This document shows, in pieces, positions 51,403-60,763 of a stretch of DNA of 64,000 bases (position 1 is the first letter of the stretch; each line of letters starts with the position of its first letter). The stretch spans positions 24,834 to 88,833 of the forward strand of contig JAGWZL010000004.1 in assembly GCA_018968815.1 (NCBI GenBank), given 5' to 3'. Under the pieces are notes generated by a model. It searched no databases and was not told the DNA's origin. It saw only the letters and a list, made by a program, of their open reading frames with translations. The DNA is from Verrucomicrobiota bacterium (GTDB taxonomy: Bacteria > Chlamydiota > Chlamydiia > Chlamydiales > SM23-39). Made by a program: the position numbers and the translations under genes.

Positions 51403-52059
51403 ATGAATCTCATGAACTACCTTGCAATCAACACTAAAACATGGTTTGAAACAAGCATTTCAATTGGATGTAAAGTCAGCGATATAACTGGCGTCACTCG
51501 CGTATGCAGCGGATTGAAGGGTTGTGCAGAAGGCAACTGGATAGCAGGTTCTGCTGCCTTAGTCCAAGGCGCTGCTCAGGGCGCCCTCGTGATCGGCGCC
51601 GTGTATGTCGTCGATCAATTATTTGCTACAACTGTCGCCACTGCTCGAGCTTCTTCCCTGCCACCCCAATCTCTCTGCGAAAGAGCATGGTCTCAACCCT
51701 GGATGAGTAACTCAACTTGCTTTGATGTGTCCGACGGATCTGGGGAGGACGGTGAATTGCGGCGTTATGTGACGCGGATTGCACCTATGTGGCCAGGAGA
51801 AGATTACGATTCTATCGGTTGTAGACCATTGGAAGGGAGCATGACGATATGCAGTGCGGACCTCAAAGAGCGAGGGGCTGCTGAACTAGATAAAGCTGGA
51901 TTGGGACTATGCGTGACCCACGCAGCACAGATTAGTCGCTGGGTAATATGCGTGCTACGGGCCTCTACGAGTGGCTTGTTCAAGGTTGCGGATAGGCTTT
52001 TTTATACGCAGGTTCCACCAACAGGACTCCAATTGGCCAACACAACCGATGTGCTCTAA
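51403..52059 (+). CDS. Hypothetical Cys-containing protein with one hydrophobic segment
   Basis: 218 residues, not recognised. Residues ~45-76 are small-residue hydrophobic (IAGSAALVQGAAQGALVIGA, VYVVDQLFATTVA), then a soluble part with about ten cysteines (LCERAW, STCFDVSDGSGEDGEL, IGCRPLEGSMTICSADL). An alternative ATG lies three codons inside. The Ala/Gly-rich hydrophobic stretch could be an Inc-like membrane anchor, but only one lobe is clear. Preceded by a repeat remnant. Confidence 0.55.
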   Translation: MNLMNYLAINTKTWFETSISIGCKVSDITGVTRVCSGLKGCAEGNWIAGSAALVQGAAQGALVIGAVYVVDQLFATTVATARASSLPPQSLCERAWSQPWMSNSTCFDVSDGSGEDGELRRYVTRIAPMWPGEDYDSIGCRPLEGSMTICSADLKERGAAELDKAGLGLCVTHAAQISRWVICVLRASTSGLFKVADRLFYTQVPPTGLQLANTTDVL

Positions 52060-52180
52060 CTCTGAACCTATCCGAAAAAAATCCGAAGGTCAACTCCACT
52101 GACATTCTCGTAGCCCCTCCCGGATCAAAGCTATTGTAGAAATGTGCTTCTGTTGGGTAGTATCCGAACCGGAGCTACCC

Positions 52181-53563
52181 ATGAAAAATAGTGGAAAATG
52201 GAGCACTCTTGTCGGCTGCAGCCTCAGCTGTTTTATTGGACAGCTTGATTTTGCCATTGTCAATACCGCGCTGCCAGCGATTGAGTCCGATCTCACAGCC
52301 TCTTTAGTGCAACTACAGTGGGTCATCAACGCTTTCATTCTCGCATTAACCACAACGATTGTGACATGGGGCAGAATCGGAGATCTTTGGGGAAGGCGCT
52401 TGGTCAACGTGATTGGCGTGAGTTTATTCGGCGCCGCTTCTTTATGTGCCGGACTTGCCAGCTCGGTCGCCCTCCTCATTTGTTTTAGAGCCGTGCAAGG
52501 ACTTGCAGCTGCAGCCATTATCCCCAGCTCGATCGCCCTCATTTCCCACGCGTTTCCTCCTCAAGAAAAAGGAATGGCTATTGGAATCTGGAGCGGGATT
52601 GCGGGTCTTGGCATGGCCTTGGGCCCTGTATTGGGCGGAATGTTCGTGAGCTTCTTGAGCTGGCGGTGGGTGTTCTACATCAACGTTCCCATTGCAGCGA
52701 TCAGTGTTTTGATAACCCTTCTCTTCGTTCAAGAGTCCGTTTACGAAAATGCGGCCAAAAAAATCGATTGGAAAGGCGTTGGCTTGCTTCTCATTGGGTT
52801 GCTATCGCTGATCGGCGGTTTAATGCATGCTCCTGATTGGGGATGGGATAACGGGAAAACATGGGGAGCGTTTGGGATCGCTATCCTCGCATTGCTGTGG
52901 TTTTATCGATCGGAGAGGCACTCTCACAACCCCACAATCCCTTTTGCCTTATTTATGAACCCCGGATTTCTGTATTCTACCTTGGCCATTGTGTGTTTGA
53001 TGTTCGTGTTTACCGCTATGCTCTTTCTGATTCCTTTGTACTTGATCAATATTCATCATGAAAAACCGTATGTGACGGGACTCCTTCTTTTGCCGATTAC
53101 AGGCTGTATTGCTTTCGCCTCTCCTCTCATCGGTCATTTGGCAGATAAAATCTCGAGAAATGTCTTGGTGCTTACAGGAATGGGGCTCTATTGCCTCAGC
53201 ACCTTGATGCAAGTTCGGTTTTCCCCCACTACTTCCCTCTATGTGATTATCGGTTCTCTTGTATTGCTGGGCCTGGGATGGGCCGTTGCAAGAAATCCCG
53301 CCACAGCCACGGCGATTGCCTCTGCCCCTCATCATTTGGCAGCCACTGCAGCAGGGGTCCTTTGGACAGTGCAAAATGGCGGAGGAGCTCTCAGTATTGC
53401 CATTACAGGAACGATGTTTAGAACCATTTTCGAGACATCTTCCACCCCCGCTTCATTCTTGGCAGGATATCACGTTGCAATGTGGTTTTTGTCTGCCGTT
53501 ACTTTCTGCATAGGGCTCATTTTGCTGTTAGGTGCCTACGGACGGATCAAAAAAAACCACTGA
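52181..53563 (+). CDS. MFS drug/metabolite exporter, DHA2 (14-helix) type
   Basis: 460 residues from ATG 52181, preceded by GGAG at 6-nt spacing; in-frame codons upstream are not hydrophobic or conserved. Motif A-like loop GRIGDLWGRRLVNVIG follows helix 2, motif D1-like LDFAIVNTALPAIESDL is in helix 1 and motif C-like GLGMALGPVLGGMFV in helix 5, all typical of EmrB/QacA-type exporters. About 14 hydrophobic helices. Substrate cannot be inferred; no membrane fusion protein gene is adjacent. Confidence 0.9.
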   Translation: MKNSGKWSTLVGCSLSCFIGQLDFAIVNTALPAIESDLTASLVQLQWVINAFILALTTTIVTWGRIGDLWGRRLVNVIGVSLFGAASLCAGLASSVALLICFRAVQGLAAAAIIPSSIALISHAFPPQEKGMAIGIWSGIAGLGMALGPVLGGMFVSFLSWRWVFYINVPIAAISVLITLLFVQESVYENAAKKIDWKGVGLLLIGLLSLIGGLMHAPDWGWDNGKTWGAFGIAILALLWFYRSERHSHNPTIPFALFMNPGFLYSTLAIVCLMFVFTAMLFLIPLYLINIHHEKPYVTGLLLLPITGCIAFASPLIGHLADKISRNVLVLTGMGLYCLSTLMQVRFSPTTSLYVIIGSLVLLGLGWAVARNPATATAIASAPHHLAATAAGVLWTVQNGGGALSIAITGTMFRTIFETSSTPASFLAGYHVAMWFLSAVTFCIGLILLLGAYGRIKKNH

Positions 53564-53583
53564 GTTCAAAGACGATCTCTTCA

Positions 53584-53608
53584 GAGGGTGTCCTGCATTT
53601 GTATATAG
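53584..53608. repeat. Short repeat fragment after the MFS gene
   Basis: AGAGGGTGTCC followed by CATTTGTATATA: the two ends of the 8886-8943 remnant (minus-strand reading AGAGGGTGTCC...CATTTGTGTATA) joined with the middle deleted. Weak because short. Confidence 0.4.
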
Positions 53609-53645
53609 ACTTGTGATGGCATCTTCAATATGGTAGATTCAAGTC

Positions 53646-54263
53646 ATGATCCGTTGGTTGTTTCTGCTCTGTTCGGCTCCTGTGTGGGCCTTTGTCAATC
53701 AAAATAACGACGTGCAGCTTTGGATTACCGAATCGGTTGTCAAAACCTTCAATTCCAGATGTGCGTTGCACCTCGCTAATGAGTGGCGCATCGGCGACGA
53801 TATCTCCAAGCTCTACCATGTCTATCTGCAAGGGATTTTGAAAGTCAGTCTCACAGATCGCATCGACATCGCCCCCGGCTATCGGCAAACTTGGCGCTTG
53901 CGCCAAAATCAATGGCGATTGGATGAAGAGCCGCTTTTTGAGCTTTTTTTTCATGCAGGCGATCAATTTCAGGTGCGCAACCGCATTTCTTATGTGATTC
54001 GAGAAGCGGCCATGAATTTCTGGCAATACCGCTTGCGCTTGCGCTACATATACACAGACTGGAAGGTCCACCCGTTTGTGTCGAATGAGATCTTTGTCAT
54101 TTCTCGCGACGGTTTCTCGGAAAACCGCACGATCGCGGGTGTGAGCGTTCCGCTCTCTTGCTTTTCCGATTGGGATTTCTATGCCATGCTCCGCTTCCTG
54201 AAAACAGATCCAAGTTGGACGCATCAGTACATCTTCGGAACGCACATCCATTTTTATTTCTAA
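53646..54263 (+). CDS. DUF2490-family outer membrane beta-barrel protein
   Basis: 205 residues. Signal peptide IRWLFLLCSAPVWA, then the DUF2490 pattern: WITESVVKTFNSRCALHLAN, IAPGYRQTWRL, RNRISYVIRE, FVSNEIFVISRDGFSENRTI and a terminal aromatic strand ending HIHFYF, as for outer membrane barrels. Function unknown. Its stop TAA lies at the start of AACAGTCTCTAA, which resembles the outer end of the 171-bp foldback element. Confidence 0.8.
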   Translation: MIRWLFLLCSAPVWAFVNQNNDVQLWITESVVKTFNSRCALHLANEWRIGDDISKLYHVYLQGILKVSLTDRIDIAPGYRQTWRLRQNQWRLDEEPLFELFFHAGDQFQVRNRISYVIREAAMNFWQYRLRLRYIYTDWKVHPFVSNEIFVISRDGFSENRTIAGVSVPLSCFSDWDFYAMLRFLKTDPSWTHQYIFGTHIHFYF

Positions 54264-54313
54264 CAGTCTCTAAGCCCTTGTCCAATAAACACAAATCCTG
54301 TACTTTAGTTCGC

Positions 54314-54679
54314 ATGAAAATGATTTTTTGCGCCCTCTTTGCTGGGCACCTCTTCGCTCAATCCCTCACGAATGACACGCTCTATTCATTGCAACAGCTC
54401 AGAACGGTGATCCCAGAAAGGCTGTGGGAACAAGAATTCTCCATCTCGATTGACCAAAATGCATTCCAAACGGCCGCTATGAAACTGATGGAGCATCCAC
54501 GAAAAGAAAAAACCATCGCGTCAAGCTTCACCATCGCCGCATCGAAAGACTATTTCTTATTCGCCACAATGTCTGGCGAGATGATCCGAATTACAGATCA
54601 GTACCAAGAATTCGAAGAGGGAGCCTTTTGGAAAACCCCTGATGTGAACGATCGATTGGAATGGTTAGAACAAGAATGA
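54314..54679 (+). CDS. Small exported protein upstream of the TpsB-like pore
   Basis: 121 residues from ATG 54314; signal peptide KMIFCALFAGHLFAQS. The mature part is mixed alpha/beta (SLQQLRTVIPERLWEQEF, MRITD-like strands) with no recognisable domain. The stop overlaps the next gene as ATGA, so it is translationally coupled to the TpsB-like outer membrane protein and may be its periplasmic partner. An in-frame extension to 54158 overlaps the previous gene and is not supported. Confidence 0.65.
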   Translation: MKMIFCALFAGHLFAQSLTNDTLYSLQQLRTVIPERLWEQEFSISIDQNAFQTAAMKLMEHPRKEKTIASSFTIAASKDYFLFATMSGEMIRITDQYQEFEEGAFWKTPDVNDRLEWLEQE

Positions 54680-56331
54680 AACCGTTTTTATTCGCTGCGC
54701 TTCTTCTCATCGCCCCCCTCCTCGCTATCGATGTGCGCTGCGATGAATCGCAAGCGCGCGACGAAGTCATTGTCGATTGCTTGCAGGGCATTTTGTTTTT
54801 AGGCAACTGGGAAGGCGCACGCAAATACTGCCCCGAAGATTTGCACTGCGTCATGGCAAGAGATGTGTCGATTTTGCAAAAAAATCCCGATTTTTTGCGC
54901 AGCGTGCAAAATGAATACATCGGACGGCCCTTAACACAACAGACCATTTGCGATCTAAAGGCCAAAGTGGCAGAGTTTTATCGCTCGAAAAATCAACCCC
55001 TCGTCGTTATCTCCATTCCCAGACAAGATATTTGCAACGGCGTCTTACAAGTCATCGTGGAAGAGGCAAGACTCGGCCAAATCTACGTCCAAGGCAATTG
55101 CTATTTCCCAAGTCGTTGGTTTTCAAAGGCCATGCGCACCTGTCCGGGAGATCCCATTGATGGACAAACGGTATTGGAAGATGTGGCTTGGCTCAACCTC
55201 AATCCTTTTCGCAGGACGGATGCGATCTATAAGCCGGGCCCAAAACCCAATTTGGTCGACATAGAGCTCGTCTCGATTGATCGGTGGCCTTATCGCGTCT
55301 ATGCGGGCGGCGACAACACCGGAACCATCTCCACCAATCGCAATCGCCTTTTTTTCGGCTTCAATTTCGGTAAATCGGTCCTCAAAGATGGCCAAATTTC
55401 TTATCAGTTTACGTTTGCCCCCAACTGGAACCTGTATTATTCCCATTCGGCAAGCGCAAGGCTCCCTTTGCCGTGGCGCCACATTTGGGTTCTTTGGGGC
55501 GGCTATGCTTCGGTGGAGCCTCATACCCATCAAGAGGGCATGAAAAATCGGGGCATCAGCTGGCAAGTCGACACCCGCTATCGGTTCCCTTTCTTTCATG
55601 GCTCTGATCTCATGCAAACCTTTGTGGTCGGCTACGATTTCAAAGAGAGCAATAACGACCTGTTATTCAACGGGAACAAGATTTTTTCTGCCTATGCCGA
55701 TATCAATCAGTTCATGTTTGGCTATGAATTAGGCTATAAACGGGCCGATTTGCGCCTGGCCCTCACGGCAGAGTTGTATGGCAGCCCCGGCGGCATGACC
55801 CATGGGGATAAAACGCGGTTCTACAAAGAGCTCCGTTTCGATGCTCACGACAAATATCTCTATTTTAAACTGACCCATTCGCTGGCTAAAAAGTTCCGTT
55901 TTGGCTGGTGGACCTACAATCTGTCTGGCCAAGCCTCCACAACCAATTTGCTTCCCAGTGAGCAGATGACCCTCACAGGCTACAATGCAGTGCGCGGTTT
56001 TGAAGAGCGGATTGTCAATGTAGACAATGCGCTGCTTGCCAATGTCGCTTATGAGACGCCCCATTGGAGTTTTGCCAAAGCGCTGGGTTGGTGCAAACGG
56101 TGGGATGAGTTTTATTTCCTCGCCTTTTTTGATGGCGCCATTGGCGCGGATTGCCATGCTGCGCCGGGTCAAGCCTCTTTCCAAAGTCTGGGCTCTGCGG
56201 GTCCAGGCGCGCAGTGGCAGGTCGATCAATATTTTACGGCCCATATCGACTATGGCATTCAGCTGTGGCATCATGGATTTAACAATCCGACCCATTCTCG
56301 ATATAATTTCGGGATGATTTTGAGTTACTAG
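54676..56331 (+). CDS. TpsB/ShlB-family two-partner secretion pore
   Basis: 551 residues from ATG 54676, inside the 4-bp overlap with the preceding gene. Signal peptide KPFLFAALLLIAPLLA. Residues ~70-200 form a POTRA domain: PLTQQTICDLKAKVAEFYRS, QDICNGVLQVIVEEARLGQI, VLEDVAWLNLNPFRRTD. The rest is a 16-strand-type barrel with the family's lid motif-like ASTTNLLPSEQMTLTGYNAV and RGFEERI (VRGF of TpsB proteins), ending GMILSY. It should export a large adhesin or toxin across the outer membrane, but no TpsA gene with a TPS domain is adjacent. Confidence 0.85.
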   Translation: MKPFLFAALLLIAPLLAIDVRCDESQARDEVIVDCLQGILFLGNWEGARKYCPEDLHCVMARDVSILQKNPDFLRSVQNEYIGRPLTQQTICDLKAKVAEFYRSKNQPLVVISIPRQDICNGVLQVIVEEARLGQIYVQGNCYFPSRWFSKAMRTCPGDPIDGQTVLEDVAWLNLNPFRRTDAIYKPGPKPNLVDIELVSIDRWPYRVYAGGDNTGTISTNRNRLFFGFNFGKSVLKDGQISYQFTFAPNWNLYYSHSASARLPLPWRHIWVLWGGYASVEPHTHQEGMKNRGISWQVDTRYRFPFFHGSDLMQTFVVGYDFKESNNDLLFNGNKIFSAYADINQFMFGYELGYKRADLRLALTAELYGSPGGMTHGDKTRFYKELRFDAHDKYLYFKLTHSLAKKFRFGWWTYNLSGQASTTNLLPSEQMTLTGYNAVRGFEERIVNVDNALLANVAYETPHWSFAKALGWCKRWDEFYFLAFFDGAIGADCHAAPGQASFQSLGSAGPGAQWQVDQYFTAHIDYGIQLWHHGFNNPTHSRYNFGMILSY

Positions 56332-57191
56332 TGCATCAGAGTGAACACACAGGGTTTTGGTTCGCGCTTCTCGCGGTGTTCTTCACTGCTGGGATGTCCC
56401 TCTTTGTCAAATTAAGCAGCTCAGCGACGGTCGCTACACTGGTATTTTCCCGTTTTATTTTAGGCGTGCCGCTATTTGTCCCGATGGCGCGCGCCAAAAA
56501 GATTCATCTCTCTTGGCAAGGGGTGCCCAAAAACTTAATGAGAAGTCTCGCAGGCCTCGGCAGTCTCTACACGTTTTACTATGCTTTGCACACCTTGCCG
56601 CTCGTCAATGCGATCACGTTGGCGAGCACGGCCCCTTTGTTCTTGCCGATTTTGAACCTCATTTGGAAAAAAAAGCTGGTCTCCAAGCAAAGATGGTGGG
56701 CTGCAGGGATTGGCTTTTTGGGAGTCGTCGTCATGTTGCGCCCTTCGACGACCGAATTTCTGGTCATTGGCAGCCTCTTTGCCCTGTTGACCGGGCTTTT
56801 TCGGGCCGTTGCGATCTTCAATGTGCGCAGTCTGGCGAAGACCGAGGCTGCGGAGACGATTCTCGCCTATTATTTTTGCATTGGCGCAGTCCTCAGTTTT
56901 TTCCCGCTCGTTGTGGATTTTCAATGGATCCGATCGCCTGAGCAGTGGCTCTATGTATTTTTGGCGGGGATCATGTCCCTTGGCTACCAATACACGCTCA
57001 CAAGAGCGTGCGCCCACCTCGCGACCACCAAAGTGAGCAGCATCAACTATTTGTCTGTTGTGGCGGGCGGGCTTTTGGGCTGGTGGGTCTTTCATGAAAT
57101 TCCCGACATGTGGGTGTGGGCGGGCACCGCATTGATCATTGTAGGGGCGCTTCTTGCCTTATTGGACCGCCACCGGACTGTGCAGCTTTAA
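56331..57191 (+). CDS. EamA/DMT-superfamily permease
   Basis: 286 residues, ten hydrophobic helices in two five-helix EamA repeats: FALLAVFFTAGMSLFVKLSS to AAGIGFLGVVVMLRP and IGSLFALLTGLFRAVAIFNV to ALIIVGALLALLDR. The start is GTG sharing one base with the preceding TAG. Substrates of this family vary; SAM and related metabolites are imported by EamA-type carriers in some obligate intracellular bacteria, which is only a suggestion here. Confidence 0.85.
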   Translation: MHQSEHTGFWFALLAVFFTAGMSLFVKLSSSATVATLVFSRFILGVPLFVPMARAKKIHLSWQGVPKNLMRSLAGLGSLYTFYYALHTLPLVNAITLASTAPLFLPILNLIWKKKLVSKQRWWAAGIGFLGVVVMLRPSTTEFLVIGSLFALLTGLFRAVAIFNVRSLAKTEAAETILAYYFCIGAVLSFFPLVVDFQWIRSPEQWLYVFLAGIMSLGYQYTLTRACAHLATTKVSSINYLSVVAGGLLGWWVFHEIPDMWVWAGTALIIVGALLALLDRHRTVQL

Positions 57192-57216
57192 TGCACACCT
57201 ACCCCAATCAAAAGTT

Positions 57217-57582
57217 TCATTCGTGCGAGGCGCGCACATCGTCGAGAATCGAGCGGTATTTGTCTACATCGATGACCATCGGATCTTCGGGCGCTTTCGT
57301 AAAGCACAAAAAGGCGATGTTCACATACTCATCTTGCAGTTCAAAATAGCGCCCCTCATGCGTCGCGCTGCTTTCCAAGTGTCCCGTAATCACATGGTGA
57401 AAGGCGTGAAAGTCATAGGAGAGAATTTTGCAGTATCGATATCCGTGATCGTTGGCAAAGTCGAGCACTTTATAGAGCGCATAGCCGCTAGAGCCAAAAA
57501 TCACCAGAAATTGATCGTTGAGCGCGCTTTGCGCCCGGAGCATACTTAATGGGAAGAGGAGACAGTAGAGAAGTTTGCGCAT
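57217..57582 (-). CDS. Small exported hypothetical protein after obgE
   Basis: 121 residues from ATG 57582, overlapping the end of obgE by 37 bp. Signal-like RKLLYCLLFPLSMLRAQSA, then FLVIFGSSGYALYKVLDFAN, DHGYRYCKILSYDFHAF and VNIAFLCFTKAPEDPMVIDV. No known domain. Last gene of the rplU-rpmA-obgE unit, convergent with the EamA permease gene. Confidence 0.6.
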   Translation of the reverse strand: MRKLLYCLLFPLSMLRAQSALNDQFLVIFGSSGYALYKVLDFANDHGYRYCKILSYDFHAFHHVITGHLESSATHEGRYFELQDEYVNIAFLCFTKAPEDPMVIDVDKYRSILDDVRASHE

Positions 57583-58574
57583 GGGCAACAATTTTGACGC
57601 AGCGCTTCTTTGATTGCATCAAGATTTGTGCCTTCCAGCGCAGAAATTTCAAAAAGATTCGAGCGGTCAAAAGAGTAGCGCGCCTTAAAGGCGTCGGCCA
57701 GTTCTCTCGCCCCCTCTTGATCGATCTTGTTGAGAGCGACCAGAAACGGCTTTTGCAGCATCTCCGGATTATAGGCCTCCAGTTCGCGCCGCAGCATCAA
57801 AAACTCTTCAAAAGGATCCCGATCTTGATAGGGAGCCAGTTCAATGAGAAAGACCAGAGAGGAGGTGCGCTCAATATGCCTTAAAAAGGCGAAGCCAAGC
57901 CCCCGATTTTCATGCGCATCTTCGATGATGCCTGGAATGTCGGCAATCAAGATGCGTTTAAAATCATCAAACTCCACAATGCCCAGATTAGGCCTTAACG
58001 TCGTGAAGGGATAGGGCGCAATTTTGACCTGAATATGTGCAAGCTGGGAGATTAAAGTAGATTTGCCCGCATTCGGCATGCCGACAAAACCGACATCGGC
58101 GATCAGTTTTAACTCGAGCTCCACTTCGGCTTCTTCTCCTGGAGTGCCCTCTGTACAGACAAAAGGAGCTTGGTGCGTAGAGGTTTTAAAGCGGGTATTG
58201 CCTTTGCCCCCTTTGCCCCCTTGGCAGATTTTCCAGGTTTGCCCCGCTTCTACAAAATCGCAGAGAATCTCTTTCGTTTTTGCATCTTTGACAAGGGTGC
58301 CGAGCGGGACTTTGAGAACGAGATCTTGCCCGTTTTTGCCTTTGCAATTGTTCGAGCCGCCAGGCATCCCACTTTGGGCCTTGAGGATGCGCCGGTTGCG
58401 ATAGTCTTCTAGAGAGTGGATCTCAGGATCTGCTTTGAGAATGATGGAGCCGCCATTGCCGCCGTCGCCGCCAGCAGGGCCCCCTTTGGGGATGTATTTT
58501 TCACGGCGCCAGGCGATGACGCCGTTTCCGCCCCTGCCCGCCGACAAACTCAAAATGACTGTATCGACGAACAT
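57546..58574 (-). CDS. obgE: GTPase Obg (ribosome assembly)
   Basis: 342 residues. N-terminal Gly-rich Obg fold (LSAGRGGNGVIAWRREKYIP, GGPAGGDGGNGGSIIL), then the G domain: GMPNAGKSTLI P-loop, PFTTLRPNLGI, IADIPGIIEDAHENRGLG (G3), ALNKID (G4) and the SA motif in FEISALEGTN. Length is normal and the C-terminal variable domain is short. Involved in 50S maturation and stress response. Downstream of rpmA with a 9-bp gap. Confidence 0.96.
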   Translation of the reverse strand: MFVDTVILSLSAGRGGNGVIAWRREKYIPKGGPAGGDGGNGGSIILKADPEIHSLEDYRNRRILKAQSGMPGGSNNCKGKNGQDLVLKVPLGTLVKDAKTKEILCDFVEAGQTWKICQGGKGGKGNTRFKTSTHQAPFVCTEGTPGEEAEVELELKLIADVGFVGMPNAGKSTLISQLAHIQVKIAPYPFTTLRPNLGIVEFDDFKRILIADIPGIIEDAHENRGLGFAFLRHIERTSSLVFLIELAPYQDRDPFEEFLMLRRELEAYNPEMLQKPFLVALNKIDQEGARELADAFKARYSFDRSNLFEISALEGTNLDAIKEALRQNCCPCANFSTVSSSH

Positions 58575-58583
58575 GGGATTTGA

Positions 58584-58835
58584 CTAGCTCTCCGGAAGGA
58601 CGGAGACGAACGTCTTTGCGCTCTTGCGGAAGGAGACGACGCCGTCAATGAGTGCAAAGAGCGAAAAGTCGCGAGCGACTCCTACGTTTTTAGATGGATG
58701 CCACTTGGTCCCGCATTGTCTTACGAGAATGCTGCCAGCGGTGACGAATTGCCCAGCAGTGGCTTTAATGCCGAGGCGCTGAGATTTTGAATCGCGTCCG
58801 TTACGAGTGGAACCTTGTCCTTTCTTATGTGCCAT
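58584..58835 (-). CDS. rpmA: 50S ribosomal protein L27
   Basis: 83 residues beginning [20 protein letters not shown], the signature N-terminus that reaches the peptidyl-transferase centre, and [20 protein letters not shown]. Located between rplU and obgE, the usual order. Confidence 0.98.
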   Translation of the reverse strand: MAHKKGQGSTRNGRDSKSQRLGIKATAGQFVTAGSILVRQCGTKWHPSKNVGVARDFSLFALIDGVVSFRKSAKTFVSVLPES

Positions 58836-58851
58836 TTGAATTCGCCTTGTT

Positions 58852-59160
58852 CTAAGCTGCTACAATTTTTTTAATTTTCACACGAGAGTATTTTTGGCGG
58901 TGGCCAACGGTGCGGCGGTAGTTTTTGCATCGCTTGTATTTGAAAGAAATGACTTTCGGTCCCTTCTCCATTCCGATCACTTCTGCGTGAACGGCACAAT
59001 GTTTCAGATGGGGGTGGCCTACTTTGGGCGCTTTGCCATCATGAAGCATGAGAACTTTATCAAATTTCACTTCGCCGTCTGCGTGGAGTAGTTCGACATC
59101 GAGGACATCTCCCTCTTCGACCCGGTACTGTTTTCCACCTGTTTCGATAATCGCGTACAT
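58852..59160 (-). CDS. rplU: 50S ribosomal protein L21
   Basis: 102 residues: [20 protein letters not shown] at the N-terminus and [20 protein letters not shown] near the C-terminus are diagnostic. First gene of rplU-rpmA-obgE; 48 bp separate it from the metal permease gene upstream in the opposite reading of the map. Confidence 0.98.
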   Translation of the reverse strand: MYAIIETGGKQYRVEEGDVLDVELLHADGEVKFDKVLMLHDGKAPKVGHPHLKHCAVHAEVIGMEKGPKVISFKYKRCKNYRRTVGHRQKYSRVKIKKIVAA

Positions 59161-59208
59161 AATTCCTCAAAAAGAGTTCAAATATTCCCAAGAATCATAC
59201 TTGAGAGA

Positions 59209-60075
59209 CTAGCTCGTTGTCAACCCGATTCTTTGCTGCTTGCTTTTCAATGAAATTTTTTTCTTTCTGAGGGGCAAAAGAATGAGGTAACTGGCGGCCG
59301 ATGTGAGGGCGATGGTGGCGCCTGGCGGCCAGTTGAGGGAGAACGAAGCGCTGAGGCCCAAGAAGCTAAAGAGGGCGCAGAATCCGACGGCGGCGGCCAT
59401 CATCATGAAGAGGCGGTTTGTGAAAAGGCTTGCCAAAGTGGCTGGGATTGTGAGTAAGGCGATGACCAAGATGATGCCGATGATTTGCATTAGCAGCACG
59501 ATGGAAATAGCGACCAAGGAGAGCAGCAACAGGTACAGCTTCTTTACGGCCACGCCCTGTAGGGCTGCCTGTTCGTCATCGAAGCAAAGGGCCAAGAATT
59601 TTCGGTAGAAGCAGACGACGACCGCGCCGATGATTCCGTTCAATACGGCCAGGCGCACCAGGTCTTTTGTTTCGATGAAGAGGATATTGCCAAATAAATA
59701 ATTGAGCAGTTCGACGTTGTTGCCTGGGGTGAGGGACAAAAAGATCATGCCGATGGCCATGCCGGTGGCCCAGAGGGCGGCGATGATGGCGTCTTCACGT
59801 TCTCGGTAGTTGAGGTGGATCCAGCCGAGCAAGAGGGCGGCGCCGATGGCGCTGAGAAAGGCGCCGAGGACGGGATCGCAGAAGGTCCAGCCTTGGGTTC
59901 TTTGGAGCCAGAGGCAGAGTCCCATGCCGCCCAAGATGGAGTGGGCGATGCTGCCGGCGATGAAGGAGATCCGTTTGATGACGACGTAGGAGCCGACGAT
60001 GCCGCTGGCGACTGATGCGAGCAGACAGGCCCAGAGGGCCATTTGGAGGAAGGGGTTTTCAAGGAAAGCCAACAT
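59209..60075 (-). CDS. Zinc/manganese ABC transporter permease
   Basis: 288 residues of the ABC-3 (ZnuB/MntB/YtgC-D) family with about eight helices: LWACLLASVASGIVGSYVVI, FIAGSIAHSILGGMGLCLW, LALCFDDEQAALQGVAVKKL and ALLTIPATLASLFTN are conserved blocks. Forms the inner-membrane channel. The 5' end overlaps the ATPase gene by 17 bp. The order znuA-znuC-znuB next to rplU-rpmA-obgE equals C. trachomatis CT415-CT420 as I recall it. Confidence 0.92.
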   Translation of the reverse strand: MLAFLENPFLQMALWACLLASVASGIVGSYVVIKRISFIAGSIAHSILGGMGLCLWLQRTQGWTFCDPVLGAFLSAIGAALLLGWIHLNYREREDAIIAALWATGMAIGMIFLSLTPGNNVELLNYLFGNILFIETKDLVRLAVLNGIIGAVVVCFYRKFLALCFDDEQAALQGVAVKKLYLLLLSLVAISIVLLMQIIGIILVIALLTIPATLASLFTNRLFMMMAAAVGFCALFSFLGLSASFSLNWPPGATIALTSAASYLILLPLRKKKISLKSKQQRIGLTTS

Positions 60076-60763
60076 GCACTTTTTCTTCCATGAGGGGTGT
60101 GTGATAGAGTCCGAGCGCGAAATGTTCGCACACTTCTTTGGGGAGGAACGAGCTTACGCTTCCTTGCACGCACAGCACACGTCCCACGCGTTCAATGATG
60201 GTTCTGAGGTCGTGTGTGACGAGCAGGATGGTTTTTTTGCCTTTTAATTCTTCCAACATGTGGAAGAAGATTTGAATGGAGGCGGGGTCGATGTTGGCGG
60301 TTGGTTCGTCGAGGAGCAAGAGATCGGGGTCGGACAGGAGCGCGCGTGCGAGCAGAGCTCTTTGTGCGAGGCCGCCGGACAGGGCTCCGAACACTTTTTG
60401 TCTATGCGCGTAGAGGCCCAATTTTTCCATGAGGTGAGCGGCTTTTTCCTTGATCTGCGTGGGATAGGCGCCCCAAAAAGTGGTTTGAGACAGGGCGCCT
60501 AAGAGGATCAGTTCTTGGACGGTGATGGGAAAATCGCGATCGGTTTTGGGGACTTGCGGGACGTAGCCGATTTTGCCTTGCACGCGCACTTTTCCTGCTG
60601 TGGGGGTGATGAAGCCCATGAGGAGTTTGAACAGGGTGGTTTTGCCGCCGCCGTTGGGGCCCATGATGCCGATGAATTCGCCCGATTGGACTTGTAGATT
60701 CACGTTGTGCAGCACGTGTGTGCGCTCATAGGAAAAGCACAAATTTTCCACTTCAATGCGCAT
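60059..60763 (-). CDS. Zinc/manganese ABC transporter ATPase
   Basis: 234 residues. Walker A GPNGGGKTTLFKLL, signature region LSGGLAQRALLARALL (Q-loop GYVPQVPK before it), Walker B LLLLDEPTANID and switch histidine LLVTHDLRTI. All needed for ATP hydrolysis. Overlaps the binding-protein gene by 11 bp and the permease gene by 17 bp. Confidence 0.95.
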   Translation of the reverse strand: MRIEVENLCFSYERTHVLHNVNLQVQSGEFIGIMGPNGGGKTTLFKLLMGFITPTAGKVRVQGKIGYVPQVPKTDRDFPITVQELILLGALSQTTFWGAYPTQIKEKAAHLMEKLGLYAHRQKVFGALSGGLAQRALLARALLSDPDLLLLDEPTANIDPASIQIFFHMLEELKGKKTILLVTHDLRTIIERVGRVLCVQGSVSSFLPKEVCEHFALGLYHTPLMEEKVHVGFP

